NCBI RefSeq assembly: GCF_000346485.2
Contig: NZ_KQ976354.1
Span: forward strand, 9,101,333 to 9,165,332
Reading direction: 5' to 3'
Source of the DNA: Scytonema hofmannii PCC 7110
Lineage (GTDB): Bacteria; Cyanobacteriota; Cyanobacteriia; Cyanobacteriales; Nostocaceae
DNA length: 64,000 nucleotides
A model generated the notes under the pieces. That model was not told the origin of the DNA and searched no databases. It saw only the letters and a list, made by a program, of their open reading frames with translations. The position numbers and the translations under genes were made by a program. Positions 1-9,200 of the stretch are shown here, in pieces. Numbering within the stretch: position 1 is the stretch's first letter; the number at the start of each line of letters is the position of its first letter.

Positions 1-1081
1 CGCCATCAGGATACTGTTTTTCATCATGGTTGGCGGAACCATAGAGCACAAGGATGCGCGTGTCCTTAGGTAGTGTAACTCCAGCTAAGGAAACCTCTTG
101 TGTGGTAAGGCGAATCATGGATGCAGCAGGAGTATCGTACCTCAGTACCTCTTCTAGAGCAATAGGAATCAGCGATGGCTCATCACTGAGGCTTTGCCAT
201 AACTTAGGTTGTTCCAGTAAAAGTTTTAAAGCTTTCCCAATTAAATTAGCAGTCGTTTTATGTCCCGCTAAAATCATCTCACACAAAAGCAGCACAATCT
301 CTGGCACACTGAGGTCACTAGTTAAAATCTCGCTAATCATGTCACCTTTAGGCGCAATTCGTCGTTCTTCGACTAGATCTGCCATAAAGAGCTGTAAAGC
401 AACATAACTGTGAGCGCACTCAATTTGTCGTTCTGGCGTTAACACTGTAGAGAACAAAGCTGTAATTTCACTACCCCAATGCTTAACTTCTGCCATCTTC
501 TCTAGTGGGACACCATACATATTGAAGATGACTTCAAGAGGTAAAGGATAAGCAAATTTTGATAAGATTTCTACCTGACCATCATTGATAAAATCGTCTA
601 CTAACCTGTTAGCGATCGCACGAAGGTCGTCTTCCATCACGACCAGTTTCTCTGGAGCGAAAGCTTTCACAAAAGGAGCACGCAATCGCTTGTGTTGTTC
701 GCCATCGCTCCCAATCAGAGAAACAACAGGAAATCCTTGGCGTAACACTTCAATTGTCTCAGGAGCAAATTCGCCAACGGACTGGAGACTTTGTGCAGAA
801 GAAAACCGTACTGGATCTCTTAGTACAGTTAAGATATCTTCATAACGAGTGATAACGTAGGCATTTAATAATGAACTGAAAAATATTGGTTCTTCGTTTC
901 TTGCACGCTTATAGAATGGATAAGGGTCATCAAGTAATGGGTTAACAAATGGTTGGAACTCTTTTCCGAGATGAGGACAAGTTTTTGACTGTTTTTCTAT
1001 ACTTTTGTCCTCACTAAAATTTTTATCTTGTTGTTGACCGATCGATTGATGCTGTTCTGGTAGATTATTAATGTTGTCCAT
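1..1081 (-). CDS. Cytochrome P450, partial (C-terminus beyond window start)
   Basis: This is an open frame of 360 codons from ATG at 1081 running off the left edge. It has the P450 layout: a proline-rich entry (LLDDPYPFYKRAR), a K-helix ExxR inside EEVLRYDTP, and the late GSANHDEKQYPDG segment. The heme-cysteine region lies outside the window. The I-helix reads AGHKTT, where most bacterial P450s have AGHETT or AGxDT, so the acidic member of the usual acid–alcohol pair is a lysine. It is the most downstream gene of the minus-strand indolocarbazole-type cluster and is probably a tailoring oxygenase; its substrate cannot be read from sequence. The P450 assignment is firm, the pathway role is inferred from neighbours. 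Confidence 0.9.
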   Translation of the reverse strand, partial: MDNINNLPEQHQSIGQQQDKNFSEDKSIEKQSKTCPHLGKEFQPFVNPLLDDPYPFYKRARNEEPIFFSSLLNAYVITRYEDILTVLRDPVRFSSAQSLQSVGEFAPETIEVLRQGFPVVSLIGSDGEQHKRLRAPFVKAFAPEKLVVMEDDLRAIANRLVDDFINDGQVEILSKFAYPLPLEVIFNMYGVPLEKMAEVKHWGSEITALFSTVLTPERQIECAHSYVALQLFMADLVEERRIAPKGDMISEILTSDLSVPEIVLLLCEMILAGHKTTANLIGKALKLLLEQPKLWQSLSDEPSLIPIALEEVLRYDTPAASMIRLTTQEVSLAGVTLPKDTRILVLYGSANHDEKQYPDG

Positions 1082-1516
1082 TTTTCCAAACTCTTAAATT
1101 TACAAAAAATCTCAAAATAAATACTGCCACAAACGATGGAGCAACTTTTTGCATCATCTATATCTAATTACAATTAAGACTAAGGCTGTTTCGCAAACAA
1201 ATTCCCTCTAGGACTAGGGTTCAGACTTTTTATGACTTTTTCTGTCTTTTGATGACCGAACTAGGGAATTTCCAGGAAATAAATTATGCCATATTGTGGG
1301 ACGGGCGTCCCCACCCATCTTCTCTGAGTGGCGGGCGTCTTCTCTGAGTGGCGGGCGTCTTCTCTGAGTGGCGGGCGAGGACGCCCGCACCACAAGAAAT
1401 TTTGGGGGGCAAAAAACCCAATTTCTCTCTACAGTCAAGCTTGATATCTCGTAGGCTCAACTCGAAGAAACCGGGTTTTTGGGACTAATGTACTAATTCT
1501 CTAGCTTTCCTCATTC
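1082..1516. other. Intergenic region between P450 and VOC genes
   Basis: No convincing gene is present. The only open frame (minus strand, about 1214–1438) is low-complexity and runs across a short tandem repeat. The region is AT-rich next to the P450 start, and could hold that gene's promoter. A piece of the GAAACCGGGTTTTTGG hairpin family seen elsewhere in the window lies near 1467–1483. Confidence 0.6.
1319..1377. repeat. 20-bp tandem repeat, three copies
   Basis: The 20-bp unit TCTCTGAGTGGCGGGCGTCT occurs head to tail from 1321 with near-perfect identity; the third copy changes at its last bases. The surrounding ACGGGCGTCC…GGACGCCCGC gives an inverted-repeat character to the whole block. 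Confidence 0.85.
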
Positions 1517-1888
1517 TTACTCCTGATAGTAAATAGAGAAAGGGTTACCTTCTGGGTCAAAACCATCTGCTACTTTTAAACCAGGTCTGCGGGAACGAAT
1601 TTCAGTTAATTTTGCACCACGCTCAGTCAACATCTTGTGAGCAGTTTCCATGTCATTAACGCTAAATGCAAGCTTTGGTCGATCCTGACCGAGTTGCTTA
1701 TCTTTGTCTAAATGGAGTACTAGACTGCATTCTCCTGTTGCAAACTCCACCCAGATGACATTGTCGTAGTTATCTACATTAGTCGGGTCTATAACTGTCA
1801 AATTCAGTACATCACGGTAAAAGCATGCTTGGGTATTCATATCTCTTACATAGATGATAGCTTTTGTCAAGCCTTTTATAATACTCAT
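1517..1888 (-). CDS. VOC superfamily protein (glyoxalase/bleomycin-resistance type)
   Basis: The protein has 123 residues if started at ATG 1888 (MSIIKGLTKAIIYVRDM). An upstream in-frame start at 1960 would read back into the P450 remnant and is less likely. The pattern of a βαβββ VOC module is clear: an opening AIIYVRDMNTQACFYRDVL, a central VEFATGECSLVLHLD and a closing DPEGNPFSIYYQE with the usual metal-ligand Glu region. VOC proteins include metal-dependent lyases, dioxygenases and drug-binding resistance proteins. Here it sits inside the indolocarbazole-type cluster, 25 bp after the P450 remnant, so self-protection or a tailoring step are both possible; the sequence does not decide. Confidence 0.85.
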   Translation of the reverse strand: MSIIKGLTKAIIYVRDMNTQACFYRDVLNLTVIDPTNVDNYDNVIWVEFATGECSLVLHLDKDKQLGQDRPKLAFSVNDMETAHKMLTERGAKLTEIRSRRPGLKVADGFDPEGNPFSIYYQE

Positions 1889-1913
1889 TTGATTAATTCC
1901 TTGGTTGTAAAAA

Positions 1914-2204
1914 CTAAAAATTACGGTTATCCCATTCCACTTCAAGACGTGTAAAACCACGGAGTATCATTGTTGGCACGTGGGTGAATTTTTGGTTTGG
2001 GCGAAGTCGCAGATTTGGCAATCTCGAAGACAAGATTTCCAGAGCGATTCGTGCTTCCCGACGAGCTAAGTTTGAACCAATACAGTGATGGACTCCGTGA
2101 CCAAATGCGAAATGGTTAGCTTGTGCTTGTTTAAAACGTTCAATCTCAAAGCGATCGCTATCACTATACTTAGTTTCATCGCGGTTAGCGGAAGCATACA
2201 TCAA
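1914..2204 (-). pseudogene. Cytochrome P450 remnant (C-terminal quarter only)
   Basis: About 96 residues of a P450 C-terminus remain, starting at ASANRDETKYSDSD and including the heme-ligand motif FGHGVHHCIGSNLARREA. Everything upstream (N-terminal lobe, I-helix, ExxR) is gone: a stop lies just before the first codon, and the preceding 150 bp are dispersed-repeat sequence. It cannot form a working P450. It differs clearly from both intact P450 genes in the cluster, so it is a decayed third P450 rather than a broken duplicate of a neighbour. Confidence 0.85.
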
Positions 2205-2352
2205 TTAGACGTGAGTTCGACGAAGTCAAAGCAAACCTCACCCCAAACCCCTCTCCTACGAGGAGAGGGGCTTCAAACCTTGATTATCGCGTTGCTCCTC
2301 CCTCTCCTAAAAGGAGAGGGAGGTTGGGAGGGTGAGGTCTGTCGAAGTCTCG
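2205..2352. repeat. Dispersed repeat between P450 remnant and rebP-like gene
   Basis: The segment contains two hairpins (CCCCTCTCCTACGAGGAGAGGGG and a CCCTCTCCTAAAAGGAGAGGG type) inside a palindromic context of CCTCACCCC … GGGTGAGG. This is a common cyanobacterial intergenic repeat. It replaces the missing 5' part of the P450 remnant, so it marks an insertion or deletion endpoint. Confidence 0.7.
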
Positions 2353-3600
2353 TTATTTAACACTCCGTCTAAACGCAACTGGTAGATTGTTAGGACCATG
2401 GAAAATGATGTTGTTTGCCCAATCAACTGTCTCATTCACCAAACGAAGTTCAGGTAAACGATTAAGAAGCACATTCAGCGCGATTTGACCTTCAGCACGA
2501 GCAAGAGTTGAACCAAGGCAATAATGGATACCGCCACCGAAACTGCTATGCTTGTTATCTTGACGCTGTATATCAAAAACCTCAGGGTTCTTGAAATGAG
2601 CCGGATCGCGATTAGCAGAACCAAGCATTAATCCCACACTATCACCACGCTTAATCGACTTACCACCCAATTCCATATCTGCATATGCCCAACGCGTAAT
2701 CATTTGAATGGGAGTGTCATAGCGTAAGATTTCTTCAATCGCTGCAGGAGTGAATTCAGGATGAGAACGCAACAGCGTATATGCTTCGGGATTACGCAGC
2801 AACGCCAGTGTTCCCTTAGCTATCAGGTTGACTGTCGTTTCATGACCTGCAGTTAACAAGTGAGTACAAGTAGCAACAATTTCTTCATCAGTTAGCTTAT
2901 CACCTTGATCTGCAGCTTTAACAAGGTTAGAAATCAAATCTTCACGAGGATTGGCACGTCGATCTGCAATGATGGGAACAAAGTACTCAATAAATTCTTT
3001 GCTTGCCTGTTCTGCTCGTTCGTAAACTTCTTCAGGGGGTTTAATGCGGGAAGCGCTAGCATGTTGCAAAGCCAAAGCCCATTTGCGGAACAAATCGCGA
3101 TCGTTTGGATCTGCTCCCAACATAATAGCAATCACCATAATTGGTAGAGGAAAAGCATAATTCTCAACCAAATCCATTTCTCCACTGTCGTAGACAGCAT
3201 CAAGCAAGCCATCCGCAATGGAGTAAACAACAGGACGGAGGTTTTCCACCACTTTTGCAGTAAACGCTTTGGTGACCAAGGATTTCAAACGCGTATGATT
3301 AGGTGGTTCGCGGAAAACAATCCACTTACTTACCATTGACAGAAATGTATTATACGCTGTCGGTACTGGTGTGGTTTCTGCATCCTCGCGTTGCACAAAC
3401 TCGCGACCAAACCTGCGATCTTCCATAACTTTCATCACATCATCATAACCGAAGATGTACCAAGCTCCTTCCAGTTGGGGATTAGAGGAAACACCCCAAT
3501 GAACCGGATCTACCTCTCTGTAGTAACGATAAACTGGATAAGGATTTGAAATAAATTCATGTACAAATGGGTTTAGTCGCTCAACAGTGGTAATAGACAT
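2353..3600 (-). CDS. rebP: StaP/RebP-type cytochrome P450 (indolocarbazole ring-forming)
   Basis: The protein has 415 residues and is full length for a bacterial P450. Visible motifs are the I-helix AGHETT (about residue 250), ExxR in EEILRYDTP, and the heme-binding loop FGGGIHYCLG with Cys near residue 361. Stretches such as TPVPTAYNTFLSMVSKW, TRWAYADMELGG and NNIIFHGPNNLP follow the pattern of StaP and RebP, which oxidatively couple the indoles of chromopyrrolic acid to the indolocarbazole. That matches its neighbours, a RebD-like synthase and a RebC-like monooxygenase. A different CYP reaction is possible but less likely given the context. The symbol is assigned by resemblance. Confidence 0.85.
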   Translation of the reverse strand: MSITTVERLNPFVHEFISNPYPVYRYYREVDPVHWGVSSNPQLEGAWYIFGYDDVMKVMEDRRFGREFVQREDAETTPVPTAYNTFLSMVSKWIVFREPPNHTRLKSLVTKAFTAKVVENLRPVVYSIADGLLDAVYDSGEMDLVENYAFPLPIMVIAIMLGADPNDRDLFRKWALALQHASASRIKPPEEVYERAEQASKEFIEYFVPIIADRRANPREDLISNLVKAADQGDKLTDEEIVATCTHLLTAGHETTVNLIAKGTLALLRNPEAYTLLRSHPEFTPAAIEEILRYDTPIQMITRWAYADMELGGKSIKRGDSVGLMLGSANRDPAHFKNPEVFDIQRQDNKHSSFGGGIHYCLGSTLARAEGQIALNVLLNRLPELRLVNETVDWANNIIFHGPNNLPVAFRRSVK

Positions 3601-3768
3601 TTTTGACTCCGTTAGTGGTTAGTTGTTAGTGGTTGGTGGTTAATACAATTAGCAATGACTCCCTTCGGTGCTATAAGATTACGGATTTCTTTTCCTCTTT
3701 CTTTGCGCTCTTTGCGTCTTTGCGGTTCATTTAAATTAGGTAGTCTTCGGGCGGGAAAGGAGTAGCAA
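3601..3768. repeat. Intergenic dispersed repeats
   Basis: Holds a GTTAGTGGTTAG-type tract (about 3611–3643, the reverse complement of the TAACAACTAACC repeats elsewhere) and a block near 3690–3733 (CTTTCTTTGCGCTC … GTCTTTGCGGTTCATT) that recurs near 12645 and 48000 and, inverted, near 6075. No gene is seen. Confidence 0.7.
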
Positions 3769-4446
3769 TTAACCATTATCCAACGGTACTAATTCAAGTG
3801 GGTTTTTTAACGCCGACAGCATTTGCACCATTTGCTCGCGTCCAGAGTTTTGAACCCGCGCCACAGATGGTCTAGATTCCAAACGCCGAACGTAATCCGT
3901 TAACTTAGGCAAGTGCTTGTAGCTGTAAACCATACGCAGGTAACTTAAAGTGGGTGCAGCAGCACAGTCTGCAAGGGAAAACTCTTCCCCAGCCAACCAA
4001 GTTCTACCAGATAATCGTTCTTCCAGTTGCAAGCACGCTGTCTCTAGTAACCGACGTGCTTTATTTACCTCGCTACTCCCTTGTTCTTCCACCGGACGCT
4101 GAGAGTCGGAAAATAACGCATCACGTCCTCGGTTGATATACACATCAACGATCCGTTCGAGCATTCGGACTTCTAAAGCTAGTTTTGGATCTTGTGGGAT
4201 GAGATAGGGTTTATACTGAAAGTATTGGTCAATATGCTCGATAATGATACAAGCCTCAAACAGTATTTGACCGGATTCGGTTTCTAGCGTGGGAATTTTG
4301 CCAAAAGGGTTAATTTTTGTATAGCGCGATCGCTCTTCTTTATCAAAAAGATTCACTTCTATCGGTGTAAAAGCTGCGTCTTTTTCATAGAGAGCGATGA
4401 GGACTCGTTGGGAGTAAGATGAAGCTGGGGCATAATAAAGTTTCAT
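3769..4446 (-). CDS. Glutathione S-transferase family protein
   Basis: The protein has 225 residues from ATG 4446 (MKLYYAPASSYSQRVLIAL). The N-terminal thioredoxin-like domain has the active-site Ser region ASSYSQR and the cis-Pro motif FGKIPTLE followed by the glutathione-contact ESGQILFEA. The C-terminal helical domain carries LAGEEFSLADCAAAP. Only 2 bp separate its start from the stop of the FAD monooxygenase, so the two are probably translationally coupled. GSTs conjugate glutathione to electrophiles or act as isomerases and peroxidases. The placement inside an indolocarbazole-type operon suggests detoxification of a reactive intermediate or a tailoring role, which is inference. Confidence 0.9.
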   Translation of the reverse strand: MKLYYAPASSYSQRVLIALYEKDAAFTPIEVNLFDKEERSRYTKINPFGKIPTLETESGQILFEACIIIEHIDQYFQYKPYLIPQDPKLALEVRMLERIVDVYINRGRDALFSDSQRPVEEQGSSEVNKARRLLETACLQLEERLSGRTWLAGEEFSLADCAAAPTLSYLRMVYSYKHLPKLTDYVRRLESRPSVARVQNSGREQMVQMLSALKNPLELVPLDNG

Positions 4447-4448
4447 AA

Positions 4449-6041
4449 TTAAAAGCAACCTCGGATGCGATCGATAAGAGTACCTGAGTCACTAGGTAAG
4501 CGATCGCCTCTCCAAGCAACATGTCCGTCTGGTCGCACAAGTACATAAGCTTTTTCATAAAGTTGGGCAATCTCCGGTTTTTCGATCAAACTTATTGTCA
4601 GTGGAACGCGTCTTTCGTAGCAAGCTTTGGCAAAAGTTTCAGTTCCTTGTTGTCCTTGGAAGCACAACAGCACATACCCTTGACCAAAAAGATCTAATAT
4701 AGATTTGTTAGGTTCTAACCATGCATGAGGTGCTCGCGATCCGGGATAACTATTCTGAGTCCATTGGAAGGGATCGCCGTTGGGAGCCGTACCATCAAGA
4801 ATAACAATAGGTGACTCGTAACGGAATCCAAAATGAACTCCTGGTGCGTCGAACTCGCGCTTAACGCCACTACGCTCTAAACCTTCAGCCATGGAATTGC
4901 GGATGGCTTCACCTTCAGGCGAATCGCTCATAATTGCTGGGGGGACAGCACGTTTTTGACCGCGTTGGAGGTTGGCGTTAGCTTCTTCAAGGTTTCGGAC
5001 TGCAATGGGACGCCTTTCCATGTCATAGGTATCGAGCAAGTTTTCTCCGCCCCAGCCTTTGAGTGTAGCAGCCAGTTTCCAGCCCAGATCGAGTGCATCG
5101 CCGATCCCCGTGTTCATACCAAAACCACCGGAAGGTGAGAGTGTATGAGCAGAATCGCCTGCAAAGAAAACGCGTCCTTGACGGAAGCGATCGGCAACGC
5201 GATGGGTGAGATACCATTTAAGATTGGAAACGATCTCAATGGGGGTATCGATTGCGATCGCTTCTCGAACTGCTTCTTCTGGGTTCCGCAACTGACCATC
5301 TTCTTTTGGCTTAAGAATCAAGCGGTACGATCCCCGTCCATCCACAGATCGGAGTGGTTCTTGTAAAGTGGGGTTAACCAGGAAGAAAACCATAGCGTTG
5401 CGCGATCCCAATTGACTGGGTAACTCTGGTGCTTTAAACACAACGCTTTGAAACAGTTGGGTGGGATGGAATGATGGAGTCTCAACGTTACAAGCTTTGC
5501 GGACTGTACTGCGAGCACCATCGCAAGCCACCATATACTTGGCACTGATAGTTTCCGTGTTTCCCGATACTAGATTTGTCACATGAGCAACAACTCCTTC
5601 CTCCGTTTGTTCAAAGCTTTCCAAACGACAAAGAAGCTTAATGACTCCTGCTGGATATTGTCCCAAAGCATCCATCAGAACTGGCGCGACCAAATTTTGA
5701 GGGCAAACTTGCTCTGGTTCTGGCGTATAGTCAGGTAAACTTCTCTCTGCATAGGATGGAAAATTAATACGGTATATTTCGTAACCACCAACAGCCGTTA
5801 CCCATGCAACATCTAAAGTGTGGTCAAAAGGCCATCCCGCATTGCGTATTTGCTGAGAGATACCCCAACGGCGGTACAGTTCCATTGAGCGGGGTCCAAC
5901 GGTGCTGACTTTCGGGTCAGTCACAACTCCGTCGGATTGCTCTATTAGGATACAATTAATACCTTGATAACGCAATTCAAGTGCTGTTGATAAGCCGACT
6001 GGTCCACCACCAACAATGAGAACATCTGTTTCCTGTTTCAT
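4449..6041 (-). CDS. rebC: RebC/StaC-type FAD-dependent monooxygenase
   Basis: The protein has 530 residues, the usual length of RebC. It has the Rossmann FAD motif VLIVGGGPVG (residues about 7–16), the second FAD motif GDSAHTLSPSGGFGMNTGIG (about 297–316) and a C-terminal thioredoxin-like domain. Many segments match the RebC pattern: GPRSMELYRRWGIS, NAGWPFDHTLDVAWVT, RSGVKREFDAPGVHFGF and LVRPDGHVAWRGD. RebC acts with the P450 RebP to steer the oxidation state of the indolocarbazole C-7 position. A generic phenol hydroxylase is the main alternative, but the RebD-like and StaP-like neighbours argue for a RebC/StaC function. It is the second gene of the operon, about 200 bp after the RebD-like gene. 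Confidence 0.88.
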   Translation of the reverse strand: MKQETDVLIVGGGPVGLSTALELRYQGINCILIEQSDGVVTDPKVSTVGPRSMELYRRWGISQQIRNAGWPFDHTLDVAWVTAVGGYEIYRINFPSYAERSLPDYTPEPEQVCPQNLVAPVLMDALGQYPAGVIKLLCRLESFEQTEEGVVAHVTNLVSGNTETISAKYMVACDGARSTVRKACNVETPSFHPTQLFQSVVFKAPELPSQLGSRNAMVFFLVNPTLQEPLRSVDGRGSYRLILKPKEDGQLRNPEEAVREAIAIDTPIEIVSNLKWYLTHRVADRFRQGRVFFAGDSAHTLSPSGGFGMNTGIGDALDLGWKLAATLKGWGGENLLDTYDMERRPIAVRNLEEANANLQRGQKRAVPPAIMSDSPEGEAIRNSMAEGLERSGVKREFDAPGVHFGFRYESPIVILDGTAPNGDPFQWTQNSYPGSRAPHAWLEPNKSILDLFGQGYVLLCFQGQQGTETFAKACYERRVPLTISLIEKPEIAQLYEKAYVLVRPDGHVAWRGDRLPSDSGTLIDRIRGCF

Positions 6042-6243
6042 AACTTCTCCCTAAGTTTCTTAAAAATTTGATTGAACCGCAAAGACGCAAAGGTCACGAA
6101 GAAAGAGGAGAAGAAAGTCGGTAATCTTGTAGTGGGAAGGAAGTAAAACACATTTAACTTGCATATTTTTAAGGTTTGATAAAAAGCCCCAAACTCCTCT
6201 CCCTCTTACTCTGCGCCCTCTCTTGCCTCGTGCGGTTTAATTA

Positions 6244-9200
6244 TTAACCCAAAATATGCTGGGGATTCTTTGCAAAATCCTCAAAATATCTCGCGTAAAA
6301 ATCAAACATTTCGTAAACCATGCTAGGGATGACTTCGCATGCTCTAGCCTCATGACTCAGTTTTTCAAATCGACTTGCGATCGCTTGATATGCAATTTCT
6401 GGTGTGGGAATATATGCAGGTGGGTTGGCAATCTCAAAAGAAGGACCAGCCGTTTTTCCGCGTTTACCAGAAGGCATAGTCATGAGCAGTTCACCTAAAG
6501 GACGCATCATACCTGTCATCACATCAATCGCTGGATTCATGAGTTTTGATCGCCGTAAGCTACCATGAGGCATTAACCCGAAGTGCTGCACCATCAGTTG
6601 CATCATTAAATAGTAGGACTCGTTAAAAATCTGCATGACAGCCCTGGTTTGGGGAACCGTGACAACAGTAGAGTTGTAATCTTTGTGATGGAGCGTGGGG
6701 TTACGCAGTGCGGGATATGCTGGATTCCAGGGTAATTTATGCCCAGTGATAGCATCAACGGTTTGCTCGCGAGCCAGTGCATCTGCAATGCGGCGAAATT
6801 TTTGATAATGAGATTCTTCAAATTTAGGTGAATTTGCCTCACAACCCTCTCCCTGCTCGACAATTAAGTCTATAGCAAAGAGAGCGCTGTTCACATCATC
6901 CACATGGAACTGATAATCAGGGTGAGATTTATTAGTCTCTTTTCGTAAAAATAGATGGTGTTCGCCACCCACGCAACCCTTTTTAACAACAATTAAATCT
7001 GGAATATTTTCGATCGCAGTGCGGATTTGGCGATACAGTTCGCTTAAGGAACCATAACCATGCAGTTTATCAACGGTTGGATCGTTTGGTTCCGTTTCAT
7101 GAGCCAAATCTTCGACTAAAAAGTCGGGTAATTCAAATTGTAAGAATCTCTGTAAGCTAGATGGACCAAAGGGTTCTAGAGCAAAGTCCACGTCAATAGG
7201 GAAGCGTCGATTGGCTTCATTCCAGTTGGGTATGGCTGGGTAGAAAGGTTCGCCTATCGCCATGAGGATATTATTGACCATTAAAAAATGAACCATCTCT
7301 TCGCGAGAGATATCCAACAACACACCCCGCATTCCATAGTTGTGTCCTTCCTGACCATCACCGCAAGCTAGACGCAGTTGTTCGGGAGTCCACAAGCTCC
7401 GACGCACGTACTCTTCACCGGTCACATAATTGGGAATGGAGTAGGCTGCGTAGACATACTGCAACATAACTGCAACCTCAAGTTCTGCAGCGTGTCGCAG
7501 GGCGGCTACTAGTTCATCGCGGGTTTGAATAGTGCGTTGAGTGCTCTTTGGTGTTGGCTTGGTTTCAGGGACATAGCCCACTCGCTGTTGGTTTTGCAAA
7601 TATTTACGCAGAAGCATTGCTTGAGGTTGGGACATATCTCGTGTGGGTGGCATATAATAGGTTTTGTTTTTGTTGCAAGGGTCGCACATTTGCCACATGA
7701 GGCGAGCATAGGTTTCTACCTTGCATTTGTCCGCTAAACTGAAGACCTCGGCTTTCATGAAGGAAAAGGAAAGTTCGTAGAAAGCTAGGATATGTTTGTA
7801 AATGAGGTTAAAGTCTACTGATTCATCTGGAATGTCTTCTAAGTGCCAATCGTTGGTGAGGACTCGAACGGCAAAGGAACCTGCACCAGACCAGAAGCCA
7901 AGGCGATCTTCGTTATCATAGCTCACGAGGGCTTGGTCTGTAGGTGAAGGCTCTCCCGGTATTTCGTCAGCCTGGGTTGATAGCAGTACCCGTGTTGTTC
8001 CCGATCGCACTCCGCGCACAGTGACCCAACCGCGTCCTTGGTTGTCAGTTGAGATCGCAATCTTTGCAGTAAAATCACCTATTTCGTCCTGCTTACCGGG
8101 TTTGAAATGTACGATCTCTATACTGGGGGGAAAGTGGAAAGTTTTATCGGCATTTTCTGGATTGCGTTCAAAGTCATAGCGTAACTGAGGCAAACCTTTG
8201 GGATTGTAAAATTGGTGCAAGTAGATTGTTTCAACTGGTGCGGGACGACCCCGAACAAAAGACCGCACTTCTAATTCTACGGCGTAGTCTAACCCACGCT
8301 TTTCATCTGGAAATTCTACAAACAAGCAGGCGTCATTAACTTGAAGGTTAATTTCTTCTTCCTGAACTAAAATCTGTTGCTGACCGTTCAGTGTTCCAAC
8401 AATGCACAAGCCCTGCTGTTCAATCTCATGATACAGATGCTCAAAGGATTCTGCTAAAGGTACGTCTACGATTCCGCTTGTGAGTTGATGTGCTTGTTGT
8501 TGGTATGCTTCCTTGGGAATTCGCGCTACTAATCGCTGAGTTTTAACTGTACGCAGTTCTAAGTCACCCAGGTCTAGTTTGGAAGCGATCGCATGAGTTG
8601 GTCCCGGTCCTGCTTGAGTTGCGCGTCCGTTACAAGGGACTGCTGTCACCATATTCAAGCTAGCACCTTGAGGGGTAACTTCAACTGTTAGGTTAGACAG
8701 TGTTCTATCTTCGGGATTTTGGAGGACATGACGGGGAGTTAACAATCGACCTTGTGGGTAAGTCGTCAGTTCACCTTCACACCACAAACCGATGGTTCCA
8801 TGTAAATGCCAAAAGACTGGTGAGTCGGGTTGTAATGGAGCCGACATATTGCTTAAACTGAACTGTACAACCACTCCCAACACATCTTCCCGATCCATTG
8901 CAGAACGTAGTAGGGAAACTGTCGGTGAAAGTGCTGTGTCTTCGCCCCAAAGCAAATCTTTGGCGTCTTTAGGGATGACAAATTGATAGACTTCTGCACG
9001 CTTAAACTCACTGTTGAGGGAATGTTCTGGCAATTCTCGGATGTAGTTAAAGTTTTGCCAACGAGCTGGTTGCATTCCCTCCACAGGCGCTGAGAGCATA
9101 TATGGGACTTCATGGGATACACCCTGTCTTCCAAAAGTCAGTTGACCGACCATGATTGTGGTTGTCCAATTGGAAGCAGGATCGCAGTCAAAGATACGGG

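Noticed and set aside
54-845. Plus-strand open frames at the left edge
   Set aside because: They are shadows of the P450 gene on the minus strand, which shows clear family motifs.
1214-1438. Open frame of 74 codons across the 20-bp tandem repeat
   Set aside because: Low complexity, no family resemblance, and it follows the repeat rather than codon structure.
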